64,000 bases of DNA, taken from assembly GCA_004193285.1 (NCBI GenBank), contig SECP01000007.1, positions 143,907-207,906 of the forward strand. Reading direction: 5' to 3'. Shown piece by piece: positions 1 to 8,836 of the stretch; positions within the stretch are counted from its first letter, which is position 1; every line of letters starts with the position of its first letter. Position numbers and translations under genes: made by a program. The stretch is from Myxococcales bacterium. GTDB taxonomy: Bacteria > Myxococcota_A > Polyangia > Polyangiales > Polyangiaceae. Below the pieces are notes generated by a model. The model made no database searches, had not been told where the DNA came from, and worked only from the letters and a program-made list of their open reading frames with translations.

Positions 1-11
1 TGGAAAGCGAC

Positions 12-1943
12 TCAGGGAGCGAGCACGCGTCGCTCCAGCCGGATGAGCTCCGACAGCGACCATGCCTGGAATGGGCAGCCGCGCGGGGTGTGGGGCCACT
101 CCGCATCCGCGATCTCGCTGACATGCCCGAGGCCGGCTCGACCCAGGTGCTCGCGCAGGGGAGGGAGAAAGCGCTCGCGCGCGCGGGCCTTGGCTTCGCC
201 GCTGTTGCCGTGGGCCTTCACCCACGCCTCCACGAAGGGGCCGAGCAGCCAGGGCCACACCGTGCCTTGATGGTAAGCGCCGTCCCGCTCCATCACCCCG
301 CCGGTATAGTGCGCTCGGTACTCCGGCTCTTGTGGCCCCAGCGACCGCAAGCCGAGCGGCGTGTACAGCTCCCGCTCGACCATGCTCACCACTTTGGCAC
401 ACTGCTCGGGGGAGAAAAACGTGAGCGGCAGTCCGCCCACGGCCAGGACCTGGTTGGGGCGACAACTGGCGTCCACCTTCCCGGGAACCCGGTCGACGTC
501 CACGACGTCGAAGAGCATGCCGCGCTCGCGATTCCAAAACCTCCGACGAAAGCTCTCGCTCGCGCGGTCCCGCAGGTCCGTGAACCGACCGTCCACGCGC
601 GCCGCGTAAGACAGCGCGGTGAGCCATAGCGCCTGCACCTCTACCGGTTTGCCGCGGCGCGGAGTCACGACCCAATCGCCGACTTTGGCGTCCATCCACG
701 TGAGCTGGACGCCGGGCGCGCCCGCCCACAGCAAGCCGTCAGTGTCCGCGCCGATGCCGTAGCGGGTGCCGCGAGCGTACCCGCTCACGATCTCCACCAT
801 GGCCTGTTCCAGCCTCTGGCGATCGCGGAGCGAGAGCGACGTTTGCGCGATGAGCTCGTGAGCCGTCTGCACGAACCAGAGCGCGGCGTCCACCGCGTTG
901 TATTCTGGCGGCTGATCGGCGCGGTCCGAAAAGCGGTTGGGCAGCATGCCCTCCGACACCGCCGCCGCCCACTCCAGCAAGATGCTACGCGCGGTTTCGT
1001 CGTCGTCACGCGCGAGGCACAAGCCGCGCAGGGCGATGAACGTGTCGCGACCCCAGTCTCCGAACCAAGGGTAGCCAGCGAGCACCGTCTTCCCTTCGCC
1101 GCGCTTGACGACGTACGCCTCCGCGGCCCGGTCCAGCGGGTCGGTCACCTGGGCGCGGCGCTCGTGCTCGCCGCGGCGCAGCAACTGAACGAACGTCGCC
1201 GCCCCCTCGATCGGCACCGCCAACGCTCCGGGGACCTCGCCTTGCAGCAGCCACCACATCTCGCGTCGCTCGTGCTCGAGGGACAGCGTGAAGACGCCGG
1301 GTGACGCCAAGTCTTCGGTCGCGTCTAGACCGCGCTCTTCCTCTTCTCGATAGTGAAAGTGCCGGTACCAGTCCGGCGCGGGCTCGAAGCGCGCGTTGCT
1401 CAGCATCTGCACCGCGGGGGCGCCCGGGTACGGGGTGAAGCGGAGCAGCTCGCTCTGCCGCTGGAAAGGGAAGTGAAACGCGGGATTTTCGTGGTGCAGC
1501 GCGTGAAAATCTCGCCCGGAGAGGAGAGGGCGCACGTGCAGCGTGACCGGCCCCTCCCAGGGAGCGGCCAGCCGAAGCCGCAGCGCTACCGCCGGGCGAC
1601 CATGAGGGACGAACAGCTCCACCTCGATCACCGGGCCCAGCGTCGTCTGGATGCGCCAGACCGGCCAGGGATCGCGGCTGAAGCTCGAGAGCTCACCGTC
1701 GCGGTCGCGAACGTAGCCGCCGGCGTAGCTTTGCGGCCACAGCTCCGCGCGCCCGTTCGGCGTCTCCAGCCACGCGACGAATCCTTGCACGAGCGCACGG
1801 CGATCTTGAGGCGGCTTCAAGCTGCACAAGAGGAGCGCGTGGTAACGCCGAGTGCGGACGCCCGAAACGGTGCCGCTGGCGAACCCGCCAAGGCCGTCTG
1901 GCTCGAGCCACTCCGCGTCGCTGACGTTCGGGTCTACGGACAT
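12..1943 (-). CDS. Glycogen debranching enzyme (amylo-alpha-1,6-glucosidase family)
   Basis: This 643-residue protein matches the archaeal/bacterial glycogen debranching enzymes that hydrolyse alpha-1,6 branch points in glycogen or related glucans in the cytoplasm. The N-terminal domain begins with the typical DAEWLEPDGLGGFASG and RRYHALL signatures, and the C-terminal (alpha/alpha)6 barrel carries GYPWFGDWGRDTFIALRG and, near the end, YHQGTVWPWLLGP. The length is normal for the family. I start at the ATG at 1943, where the conserved N-terminus begins; a GTG seven codons upstream (1964) is possible. It is divergent from uppP with about 108 bp between them. No glycogen synthase or phosphorylase gene is nearby, so the pathway context is inferred only from the family. 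Confidence 0.9.
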   Translation of the reverse strand: MSVDPNVSDAEWLEPDGLGGFASGTVSGVRTRRYHALLLCSLKPPQDRRALVQGFVAWLETPNGRAELWPQSYAGGYVRDRDGELSSFSRDPWPVWRIQTTLGPVIEVELFVPHGRPAVALRLRLAAPWEGPVTLHVRPLLSGRDFHALHHENPAFHFPFQRQSELLRFTPYPGAPAVQMLSNARFEPAPDWYRHFHYREEEERGLDATEDLASPGVFTLSLEHERREMWWLLQGEVPGALAVPIEGAATFVQLLRRGEHERRAQVTDPLDRAAEAYVVKRGEGKTVLAGYPWFGDWGRDTFIALRGLCLARDDDETARSILLEWAAAVSEGMLPNRFSDRADQPPEYNAVDAALWFVQTAHELIAQTSLSLRDRQRLEQAMVEIVSGYARGTRYGIGADTDGLLWAGAPGVQLTWMDAKVGDWVVTPRRGKPVEVQALWLTALSYAARVDGRFTDLRDRASESFRRRFWNRERGMLFDVVDVDRVPGKVDASCRPNQVLAVGGLPLTFFSPEQCAKVVSMVERELYTPLGLRSLGPQEPEYRAHYTGGVMERDGAYHQGTVWPWLLGPFVEAWVKAHGNSGEAKARARERFLPPLREHLGRAGLGHVSEIADAEWPHTPRGCPFQAWSLSELIRLERRVLAP

Positions 1944-2051
1944 GCGCGAACTCGCCCGAGCCACACTAGTCCAGCCTCGGCCTTTCGGAAATCGGCCTCT
2001 GCAGCGGCGAGCGCTTTGACACTCGGCGAGGCAACAAGCTACAGGCGAGAG

Positions 2052-2855
2052 GTGAGCTTACTCGTCGCCATTCTACTGGGCCTGGTCGAAGGCCTGACGG
2101 AGTTCTTGCCCGTTTCATCGACCGGTCACCTCATCTTGGTGAGTCAGTGGCTGGGTTCCACGGATGAGGCCGCCAAGTCTTTCGACATCGTGATTCAGCT
2201 CGGAGCCATCCTCGCGGTCATCGTCCATTACCGGGCGCTCTTTCTGGAGCGCCTCCAGGGCCTGGCTCGGAGGGACCCAGCGGCCCTGCGGCTATTCGGG
2301 GCGCTCTGCGTGGCGTTCGTGCCGGCGGCGCTCACCGGGCTCCTGCTCGGCAAGACCATCAAGCGTCTGCTCTTCGGTCCCGTGCCGGTGGCGGCCGCGC
2401 TCTTCGTTGGCGGCGTCGTCATGATCCTGGTCGAGCGTTTCCGCGCCGCGCGCGACGTTCGAGGGGTGGAGGGCACGGAGCAAGTCACGATCAAGCGGGC
2501 CCTGATCATCGGCTTCGGACAATGCTTCGCGCTATGGCCGGGCATGTCGCGTTCGATGAGCACGATCGTCGCGGGGCAGCTGGCGGGGCTCTCGACCCCC
2601 ACCGCGGCCGAATTTTCGTTTCTACTTTCCGTGCCCACCCTCGGCGCAGCCACACTGTACGAAATCTACAAATCGCGGGAGCACTTGGCGGAGGGTGTAG
2701 GCACTCCGCAGCTGCTGGTAGGGCTCCTCGTCTCCTTCCTCGTGGCCTGGCTCGTGATCGCGGGCTTCGTTCGCTACCTCGGAAAGCGCGGCCTCGAGCC
2801 GTTCGGCTACTACCGCATCGCGCTCGCGGTCGTGGTGCTTGCGGTTTCGCTCTAG
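2052..2855 (+). CDS. uppP: Undecaprenyl-diphosphate phosphatase UppP/BacA
   Basis: The 267-residue polytopic membrane protein dephosphorylates undecaprenyl pyrophosphate, recycling the lipid carrier for peptidoglycan and surface polysaccharide synthesis. Both diagnostic motifs are visible: EGLTEFLPVSSTGHLIL near the N-terminus and PGMSRSMSTIVAGQLAGL in the middle, with alternating hydrophobic helices throughout. The frame is open far upstream, but homology begins at the GTG at 2052 (reading VSLLVAILLGLVEGL), preceded by an AGGCGAGAG ribosome-binding sequence. The length is typical (265-280). It is followed after 39 bp by the TerB-like gene on the same strand. Confidence 0.95.
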   Translation: MSLLVAILLGLVEGLTEFLPVSSTGHLILVSQWLGSTDEAAKSFDIVIQLGAILAVIVHYRALFLERLQGLARRDPAALRLFGALCVAFVPAALTGLLLGKTIKRLLFGPVPVAAALFVGGVVMILVERFRAARDVRGVEGTEQVTIKRALIIGFGQCFALWPGMSRSMSTIVAGQLAGLSTPTAAEFSFLLSVPTLGAATLYEIYKSREHLAEGVGTPQLLVGLLVSFLVAWLVIAGFVRYLGKRGLEPFGYYRIALAVVVLAVSL

Positions 2856-2894
2856 GGGCGTACTCTCGTGGGCTTCACCCAGGAGAGTGCGCTC

Positions 2895-3344
2895 ATGTCG
2901 CTGAGGAAAGAGGGCTTTTTGGCGGTCGTCGCCGTGGCTCGCGCAGACGGGCTGCTCCGCGCAGACGAGTCCCGCGGGGTCCTCGTAGCGGCCCGAGAGG
3001 TGGGGCTCGCCGACGACCAGCTGGCGGAGGTGGAGGCCGCGCTCACGACCGGGCTCGCGCTGGAGAGCCTGGACTTCAGTGGGTTGAGCGGCGCCGAGCG
3101 GGCGCTCACCTACGCGCTCGCCATGTGGCTCGCCAAGGTAGACGGCGTGGTCAACGCCGAGGAGCTCGCGACCCTGCGCAAGCTCGGGGCGGCGCTGGAT
3201 TTGCCGGAGCAAAAGCTCAAGGCCGCGGCCTCGGCCGCGTTCGACATCACGTGCCTGCCAGGGGGTAACCGCCCGGAAAAATTCGAGTTCAAGAAGCTGG
3301 AAGAGCGATTGCGCGAGAAGCTGCCGGCGCTCATGGCTCGCTGA
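2895..3344 (+). CDS. TerB-like (tellurite-resistance/DUF533-type) helical protein
   Basis: A 149-residue soluble, all-helical protein with two similar halves, each containing a DG-x(5-7)-E type acidic motif (ARADGLLRADES and AKVDGVVNAEEL). This duplicated pattern is characteristic of the TerB fold, which can bind metal. I choose the ATG at 2895 because AGGAG lies at 2881-2885; a GTG at 2868 in the same frame lacks a good site. No other ter genes are nearby, so a tellurite role is not supported and the cellular function is unknown. It may be co-transcribed with uppP. Confidence 0.7.
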   Translation: MSLRKEGFLAVVAVARADGLLRADESRGVLVAAREVGLADDQLAEVEAALTTGLALESLDFSGLSGAERALTYALAMWLAKVDGVVNAEELATLRKLGAALDLPEQKLKAAASAAFDITCLPGGNRPEKFEFKKLEERLREKLPALMAR

Positions 3345-3436
3345 TTGAGCTCGGCTTCGGGTCGGCCCGGCCCGGCCTGCGCGATCGAGCTGGCTGCTTC
3401 CCGCGGTGTAGGATACACCCGCGCCGGGAGAATATC

Positions 3437-3871
3437 GTGATCCTGCTAAGCGCGCTCAAGTTCCTCCATTTCATTGGCCTGGCCCTGGGCGTCGGTACCA
3501 GCTTTGCGATGATCGCTTTGGGCGTCGCCGCGCGCGACTTGCCCGCAGACGAGCGAACGAAATTCTTGCTGCGTACCTCCGCCCTGCGGAAGAACGGCAG
3601 CTACGGTCTCGCGCTCCTGCTCCTCACGGGCATCGCCATGTTCGTCGTGCGTGGGCCGGCGGAGACGATGCGCTGGGGTGGAGGCTTCCTGCACCTCAAG
3701 CTCACGCTGGTGGTCATCTTGTGCGGCGTCTTCGGCTACTCGCAAGCGGTCGCCAAGAAGGTGCGACTGGCCGGTGGTGGGCCGCTGATGGCGCGCCTGC
3801 GGACGCTCGGCTGGGTCTTGCTCGGCTTGAGCGTGGCGATCGTGGCTTCCGCGGTTGCAGCCTTTCAGTGA
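3437..3871 (+). CDS. Small four-helix membrane protein, CopD/HemJ-like
   Basis: A 144-residue protein with about four predicted membrane helices. Helix 1 contains a conserved-looking histidine (KFLHFIGLALGVGTSF), and helix 3 contains HLKLTLVVIL with a buried lysine. This His/Lys arrangement and the length recall the HemJ/CopD/DUF2269 group of small integral membrane proteins, but the resemblance is too weak to assign a reaction. The GTG start at 3437 follows GGGAGA with suitable spacing. It is convergent with the histidine kinase at 3903. Confidence 0.6.
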   Translation: MILLSALKFLHFIGLALGVGTSFAMIALGVAARDLPADERTKFLLRTSALRKNGSYGLALLLLTGIAMFVVRGPAETMRWGGGFLHLKLTLVVILCGVFGYSQAVAKKVRLAGGGPLMARLRTLGWVLLGLSVAIVASAVAAFQ

Positions 3872-3898
3872 CGCGCGCGGAGCTCGAGCCGACGCGCG
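3872..3898. terminator. Possible bidirectional terminator hairpin between convergent genes
   Basis: CGCGCGCGG at 3872-3880 can pair with CCG-A-CGCGCG at 3889-3898 across the loop AGCTCGAG, giving about nine pairs with one bulged A. It sits in the 31-bp gap between two convergent genes. There is no T-tract on either side. Confidence 0.3.
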
Positions 3899-3902
3899 GG
3901 CG

Positions 3903-5444
3903 TCAATCCGCCACGGGTAAGTAGACGTCGAACGTCGTGCCTCGGCCGGGCGCGCTGTCGACGCAAATGCTGCCGTCGTGGCCCTTGACGATGCCGTGCA
4001 CGACCGCGAGGCCCAAGCCGGAGCCTTCCCCGCCCGTTTTGGTCGTGAAAAACGGCTCGAAGATGCGGCTCAGGGTCGTCTCCTCCATACCCTTGCCGGT
4101 GTCTTGCACGGAGAGCTTCACGTACCTTCGCGGCGGCGCGAGCTCGGGCGAGCTCTTGAGCAGCTCGGGCGTTAGCTCGGCGACCTCCAGCCGGACCGAG
4201 AGCGTCCCGGCTCTATCCATGGCGTGCGCCGCGTTGACGCACAAGTTCATGACTACTTGATGCAGCTGGACCGGCGTTCCGAGCACGTGGGGAACGCCCG
4301 GCGCGAGCTCCGAGCGTAGATCGATGCTGGAGGGCAGCGTGGAGCGCAAGAAACGGAGCGCCTCGTTGATGATGGGCTGGAGCGGCGTCTTCACTCGCTC
4401 TTCCGTCTTTTGACGGCTGAAGGTGAGGATCTGTTGCACGAGATCGCGGGCGCGGTGCGCGGCGGCGCGCAGGCCGTCCATGTGGGCGCGTACGGACTCC
4501 GCGTCGTCTGCGTCCAGCTCGGTGAGGTCCGCATACGAGAACATCGCGACGAGGATATTGTTGAAATCGTGGGCGATGCCGCCGGCGAGCCGCCCGAGCG
4601 CCTCCAGCTTTTGTACGTTGTTCAGGCGCTCTTCCAGCTGCATCTGGCTGCCGATGTCCCGAATCGCGGAGACTCGCACGTGACGGCCGAACCACTCGGT
4701 CATGCGCGCCTGCGCTTCCACGTGAACTCGGCTGCCGTCCTTCTTCAGCGCGAGGTGGCGGTACGGCGTTTCGCGACCGGAGCGGATGGCGACCGCCACT
4801 GCCTCGCGTGACTCGGGGGCGACCATCATGGTCACGTCTTTGCCGATCAGCTCGCTCCGCTCGTAGCCGAGCAAGCGCGCGAGCTGATCGTTCACGTCCA
4901 AGATGACGCCGCGCTCCGTGATGCCGATACCTTCGAAGGCGGCCGCGGTGAGCGCGCGGAAACGTTGCTCGCTCTGACGGAGCGCTTCTTCCTCCGCGCG
5001 CCTGGCCGTGACGTCGCGCCAAATCGCGTGGTTGCGACCGTCCGGCAGCTGCTTGGCGCTGACCTCCGCGGTGAGCGAGCTGCCGTCCTTGCGGAGCAGT
5101 TGCCACTCGCGGAGCACCCATTCACCAGCACGGACCCGCGCCCTGGCTTCCTCGAGCGCCTCGTGCTGCGCCTCGACCACGAAGTCCCGGATTCGTTTAC
5201 CGATGATCTCTTCGCGTCGCAGGCCGAGCATCCGCGCGCCGGCCTCGTTGACGTCGAGGTAGTCGCCCGCGTCATTCGAGACGAAAATGCCGTCGGCTGC
5301 CTCTTGAACGATTTGACGGTAGCGGTCGCCGGAGACGGGCGGCTCGCTGACCGAAACTTCCGGGGGAGACGCGCGGGGTGGACGCGGCGTGTTGAGCAGC
5401 GCCAGCAGCTCCTCGCGTGACAGATGCTCGTAGGCGGGCCCCAT
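3903..5444 (-). CDS. PAS-PAS sensor histidine kinase
   Basis: A 513-residue, apparently soluble two-component kinase. Two PAS domains occupy about residues 42-155 (EAADGIFVSNDAGDYLDVN) and 160-275 (AAFEGIGITERGVILDVN), followed by a dimerisation domain with H-box AGGIAHDFNNIL and a complete ATPase domain: N-box VVMNLCVNAAHAM, G1 DTGKGM, F-box FEPFFTTK and G2 GEGSGLGLAVVHGIV. No transmembrane segment is seen, so it probably senses a cytoplasmic signal such as redox state, light or a ligand. There is no adjacent response regulator, which makes it an orphan kinase of a kind common in myxobacteria. Confidence 0.92.
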   Translation of the reverse strand: MGPAYEHLSREELLALLNTPRPPRASPPEVSVSEPPVSGDRYRQIVQEAADGIFVSNDAGDYLDVNEAGARMLGLRREEIIGKRIRDFVVEAQHEALEEARARVRAGEWVLREWQLLRKDGSSLTAEVSAKQLPDGRNHAIWRDVTARRAEEEALRQSEQRFRALTAAAFEGIGITERGVILDVNDQLARLLGYERSELIGKDVTMMVAPESREAVAVAIRSGRETPYRHLALKKDGSRVHVEAQARMTEWFGRHVRVSAIRDIGSQMQLEERLNNVQKLEALGRLAGGIAHDFNNILVAMFSYADLTELDADDAESVRAHMDGLRAAAHRARDLVQQILTFSRQKTEERVKTPLQPIINEALRFLRSTLPSSIDLRSELAPGVPHVLGTPVQLHQVVMNLCVNAAHAMDRAGTLSVRLEVAELTPELLKSSPELAPPRRYVKLSVQDTGKGMEETTLSRIFEPFFTTKTGGEGSGLGLAVVHGIVKGHDGSICVDSAPGRGTTFDVYLPVAD

Positions 5445-5515
5445 ACGGAAAGAACGTCAGTCTATCCGACTTTCAACGCGTCAGCGGGGCACCTCGTCAG
5501 GGGTTTTCGTCACGC

Positions 5516-5542
5516 CGGCCCGCGTTCCCGGCGCGCGGGCCG
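5516..5542. other. Perfect 9-bp inverted repeat upstream of the exporter operon
   Basis: CGGCCCGCG at 5516-5524 and CGCGGGCCG at 5534-5542 are exact reverse complements around a 9-nt loop. They lie in the 188-bp region between the divergent histidine kinase and macA-like gene, so a regulatory site or mRNA leader hairpin is more likely than a terminator. Confidence 0.3.
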
Positions 5543-5632
5543 AGGCAGCCCCCCAGAACGCGCCGAGTGTTGCGGAATGTGTAGGGAATCCCAACCGCTG
5601 TTCGTCAGCAGCCCGAGGACTAGGATTCTAAC

Positions 5633-6919
5633 GTGCCCGAAGCGAAGCCGACCGGAAGCCAGATTCTGGCCATGACGAAAAAGCGCCGTCGCCGTGCGCT
5701 CATCCAGCGGATTCTCATCGCCCTGGTGGTGCTGGGAGGCGTGGGAGCGGTGGTGTACCAACGCACCGTGGGCGGGAAGAGCGCCGCCCCGCGCTACGTC
5801 ACGGCTCAAGCCAAGCTAGGTCCTCTTCGGGAGACGGTGATGGCGACGGGCAAGTTCAAGGGTTTGGACTCCGTCGACGTCGGCGCCCAGATATCTGGCC
5901 GAGTCGCGCGGGTGCTGGTCGACTTCAACGATCAGGTGAAGGCCGGTCAGACCCTCGCCGAGATCGACCCCGCGCAGCTCCTTTCGCGCGTGGAGCAGTC
6001 GCGCGCGCAAGTCAGCGCCAGTGACTCGTCCGTCCGCCTCGCCAAGGCGACCCTCGCGCAAGCGAAGGCGGCGCTGGCGCGCGCGAAGGACATGGCAGAC
6101 AAGGGGCTGATCTCCAGCAAAGACTTGGAAGCCGCTCAAGCGGACGCCGAGCGCGCGGAGGCGAGCGTTGGCTCGTCGCAATCGCAGGCCATCCTCTCTC
6201 GCGCCTCCCTCAAGGACGCGGAGACGTCCCTCTCCTGGACCACGATCAAGGCGCCCATCGACGGGGTCGTTTTGGCGCGCCTCGTGGAGCCCGGGCAAAC
6301 CGTCGCCGCCTCCTTGCAGTCCCCCGTGCTGTTCACGGTTGCGCGCGATCTCAGCCAGCTCACCCTCTACGTGGACATCGACGAGGCCGACATCGGCCGG
6401 TTGCGAGAGGGCCAAGAGGCGTCGTTCACGGTGGGCGCGTGGCCCTCGCGCAAGTTCGCTTCCAAGGTCATTTCCGTGCGCAATCTGCCGACGGCGGGGC
6501 AGACCGTGGTCACCTACCAGGCCGTGCTCTCCGTGGACAACAAGGACCTGTTGCTGCGCCCTGGCATGACGGCCACCGCCAGCATCATCACCTCCGATCG
6601 GCCGGACGTGCTCACGGTGCCGGACGCCGCCCTGCGCTGGCAGCCGCCCGCGCCGCCGAAGGACAAGCCCAGCTCGTCGCCGTTCATGCCGATGACACCG
6701 CCGCGCATGGGACAACGTCGCCCTGGCGCCAATGCTCGCAGCCCGGACGCGGCCGCCAACGCTTCGCGCGGCACCCTCTACGTGCTCGAGAACGGCGCGC
6801 CCAAGCGCGTGGTCGTCGAGACGGGCGGTGGGGACGGCCAGAACACCGAAATCAAGCCCGGCCCGATCCAAGCCGGCACCGTGGTCATCACGGATCTGGA
6901 ACAAACCAAGGCCCCGTGA
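5633..6919 (+). CDS. macA: MacA-like periplasmic adaptor of a tripartite ABC exporter
   Basis: A 428-residue HlyD/RND-type membrane-fusion protein that would link an inner-membrane ABC transporter to an outer-membrane channel. One N-terminal membrane anchor (RILIALVVLGGVGAVVYQ, about residues 25-42) follows a basic stretch. Next come a barrel-sandwich half-motif (VDVGAQISGRVARVLVDFND), a long alanine/lysine-rich coiled-coil hairpin (about residues 118-195), the second lipoyl half (TTIKAPIDGVVLARLVEPGQ) and a beta-barrel domain. A proline-rich insert lies at about residues 345-365. GTG at 5633 is preceded by AGGA; an ATG at 5672 lacks a ribosome-binding site. It is the first of four tightly packed genes. 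Confidence 0.88.
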   Translation: MPEAKPTGSQILAMTKKRRRRALIQRILIALVVLGGVGAVVYQRTVGGKSAAPRYVTAQAKLGPLRETVMATGKFKGLDSVDVGAQISGRVARVLVDFNDQVKAGQTLAEIDPAQLLSRVEQSRAQVSASDSSVRLAKATLAQAKAALARAKDMADKGLISSKDLEAAQADAERAEASVGSSQSQAILSRASLKDAETSLSWTTIKAPIDGVVLARLVEPGQTVAASLQSPVLFTVARDLSQLTLYVDIDEADIGRLREGQEASFTVGAWPSRKFASKVISVRNLPTAGQTVVTYQAVLSVDNKDLLLRPGMTATASIITSDRPDVLTVPDAALRWQPPAPPKDKPSSSPFMPMTPPRMGQRRPGANARSPDAAANASRGTLYVLENGAPKRVVVETGGGDGQNTEIKPGPIQAGTVVITDLEQTKAP

Positions 6920-6932
6920 CGCGCAGTAACGC

Positions 6933-7628
6933 ATGTCGCTAATCGAGCTGAGCCAAGTCTACAAGCGCTACGGCGAGGGCGAGTCCGAGGTGCGCGCGCT
7001 GGACGGCATCGACCTCCGCATCGAGCGGGGCGAGTTCGTCGCCATCATGGGCTCCAGCGGCTCCGGCAAGTCCACGTGCATGAACATCCTCGGCTGCCTG
7101 GACCGACCCACCGAGGGCCAGTACCACCTCGCGGACGTGGAGGTGACCGCGCTGCCGGGCGACGGCCTGACCATGCTGCGTCGCCACTACATTGGCTTCG
7201 TTTTTCAGGGTTTCAACCTGCTCGCGCGCACCAGCGCCCTCGAGAACGTGGAGCTGCCTCTGGTCTATCGCCGGGTGGCGCGGGCCGAGCGAGAGGAGCG
7301 GGCGATCCGCGCGCTCACCCTCGTGGGCCTGGAAGACCGGCTGGACCACGCGCCGAGTCAGCTGTCGGGGGGGCAGCAGCAGCGGGTGGCGATCGCGCGC
7401 GCGCTGGTGACCGAGCCGGAGATTTTGATGGCGGACGAACCGACCGGAAATTTGGATTCCGCGCGGACGGAGGAAGTGATGCGGCTCTTGCAACAGCTGA
7501 ACCGAGAGCGTGGGATCACGATCGTGATGGTGACGCACGAGCCGGACGTGGCCGCGTTCGCCAAGCGCAACCTCATCTTCAAAGACGGACGTATCTTGAG
7601 CGACAAGCTCGTGGGGCAAGAGCCATGA
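6933..7628 (+). CDS. ABC transporter ATP-binding protein (MacB/LolD type)
   Basis: A 231-residue nucleotide-binding subunit. Walker A GSSGSGKST, the Q-loop region (FVFQGFNLLARTSALENV), signature LSGGQQQRVAIARAL, Walker B ILMADEPTGNLD and the H-loop (VTHEPDVAAFA) are all intact, so it should hydrolyse ATP to drive export. The sequence is of the LolD/MacB class, which works with mechanotransmission permeases rather than classical channel permeases. Its stop codon overlaps the permease start in an ATGA tetranucleotide, which implies coupled translation. In E. coli MacB the ATPase and permease are one polypeptide; here they are separate. Confidence 0.93.
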   Translation: MSLIELSQVYKRYGEGESEVRALDGIDLRIERGEFVAIMGSSGSGKSTCMNILGCLDRPTEGQYHLADVEVTALPGDGLTMLRRHYIGFVFQGFNLLARTSALENVELPLVYRRVARAEREERAIRALTLVGLEDRLDHAPSQLSGGQQQRVAIARALVTEPEILMADEPTGNLDSARTEEVMRLLQQLNRERGITIVMVTHEPDVAAFAKRNLIFKDGRILSDKLVGQEP

Positions 7629-8836
7629 TTTGGGCGACCGTTTTCATGGCTTTGCGTGAGATTCGCCGCAACGGCCTGCGCTCCATCCTCACCATGCTCG
7701 GCGTGGTCATCGGCGTCGGGGCGGTCATCGCGCTGGTGTCCGTCGGGCGGGGCGCGACCGCGAAGGTGACGGAAGACATCGGCAAGCTGGGTAAGAACCT
7801 GCTCACGGTGAGCGCCGGCACGTTTTCACGCGGCGGCGGCGGGGCCGGCGTCAGCGCGCCCCCGCTGCGCATCGACGACGCCAACGCGATTCGTCGGGAA
7901 ATCCTCGGAGTGGACGCGGTGGCGGCCGCGGCCGCGAGCTCCGTGCAGGTGATTTACGGTAACTCCAACCAGCGCACGTCCGTGACTGGCTCGGACAACT
8001 CGTTCTTCGAGGTTCGGGGCTACACGATCGACAAGGGCCGGTTATTCAGTCGCGCCGAGCTGCAGAGCGGCGGCGCGTCTTGCATCATCGGCAGCACGGT
8101 GCGCAGCAACCTGTACCAGAGCAAGGATCCGATCGGCACGACGCTCCGCGTCGGTTCCATTCCTTGTCAGGTCGTCGGGCTCCTGGTCAGCAAGGGCCAG
8201 GCCGGCATGGGCCAAGATCAGGACGACCTCGTGGTGCTGCCGATGCGTGCCGTGCAGCGCCGCATCACCGGCAACGACAACATTCAAAGCATCTTCGTGG
8301 CCGCGAGTGAAGGCGAGGGGACGGGCGTGGTCGCAGAGCGAGTTCGCGGTCTGCTCCGGCAGCGCCGCCATCGCGGCGAAGGTTTGGACGACGACTTCAC
8401 GATCCGCGACATGGCCGAGATCGCGGAGACCGTCACCGCGACCTCTACCGCGCTGACGGCGCTGCTCGGCGCGATCGCCGCCGTCAGCCTCGTCGTTGGC
8501 GGCATCGGGATCATGAACATCATGCTCGTCTCCGTCACGGAGCGAACGCGGGAAATCGGCATCCGCCTCGCCATCGGCGCCTTCGGTAGCGAGGTGATGA
8601 TGCAGTTTTTGCTGGAGGCGATCGTGCTGTCCACGCTTGGCGGTGTCATCGGCATCTGTTTGGGCCTCATCGGCTCGTATTTCGCGGCAAGCTCGATGAA
8701 ATTGCCGTTCGTGCTCGCGCCGGACATCGTGGCGCTGTCGTTCGTGTTTTCGGCGCTCGTCGGCGTCGTGTTCGGTTACTTGCCTGCTCGCAAGGCCGCC
8801 AATCTCGATCCCATCGAGGCGCTTCGTCATGAATAA
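7625..8836 (+). CDS. MacB-type ABC permease
   Basis: A 403-residue inner-membrane subunit with the MacB/LolCE architecture. The first membrane helix follows the elbow motif ALREIRRNGLRSILTMLG. A large periplasmic domain (about residues 45-270) comes next, and three helices close the protein. The region GIGIMNIMLVSVTERTREIG and the C-terminal LPARKAANLDPIEALRHE are hallmarks of the family. Start at 7625 gives a 4-bp overlap with the ATPase gene. The substrate is not evident; relatives export macrolides, peptides, lipoproteins or siderophores. Confidence 0.92.
   Translation: MIWATVFMALREIRRNGLRSILTMLGVVIGVGAVIALVSVGRGATAKVTEDIGKLGKNLLTVSAGTFSRGGGGAGVSAPPLRIDDANAIRREILGVDAVAAAAASSVQVIYGNSNQRTSVTGSDNSFFEVRGYTIDKGRLFSRAELQSGGASCIIGSTVRSNLYQSKDPIGTTLRVGSIPCQVVGLLVSKGQAGMGQDQDDLVVLPMRAVQRRITGNDNIQSIFVAASEGEGTGVVAERVRGLLRQRRHRGEGLDDDFTIRDMAEIAETVTATSTALTALLGAIAAVSLVVGGIGIMNIMLVSVTERTREIGIRLAIGAFGSEVMMQFLLEAIVLSTLGGVIGICLGLIGSYFAASSMKLPFVLAPDIVALSFVFSALVGVVFGYLPARKAANLDPIEALRHE

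Noticed and set aside
1353..2051. Long N-terminal extension of the UppP frame
   Set aside because: It is antisense to the debranching enzyme gene; homology and a ribosome-binding site place the start at 2052.
7076..7624. Upstream extension of the MacB-type permease frame
   Set aside because: It is an out-of-frame reading of the ATPase gene; the permease starts at the ATGA overlap at 7625.
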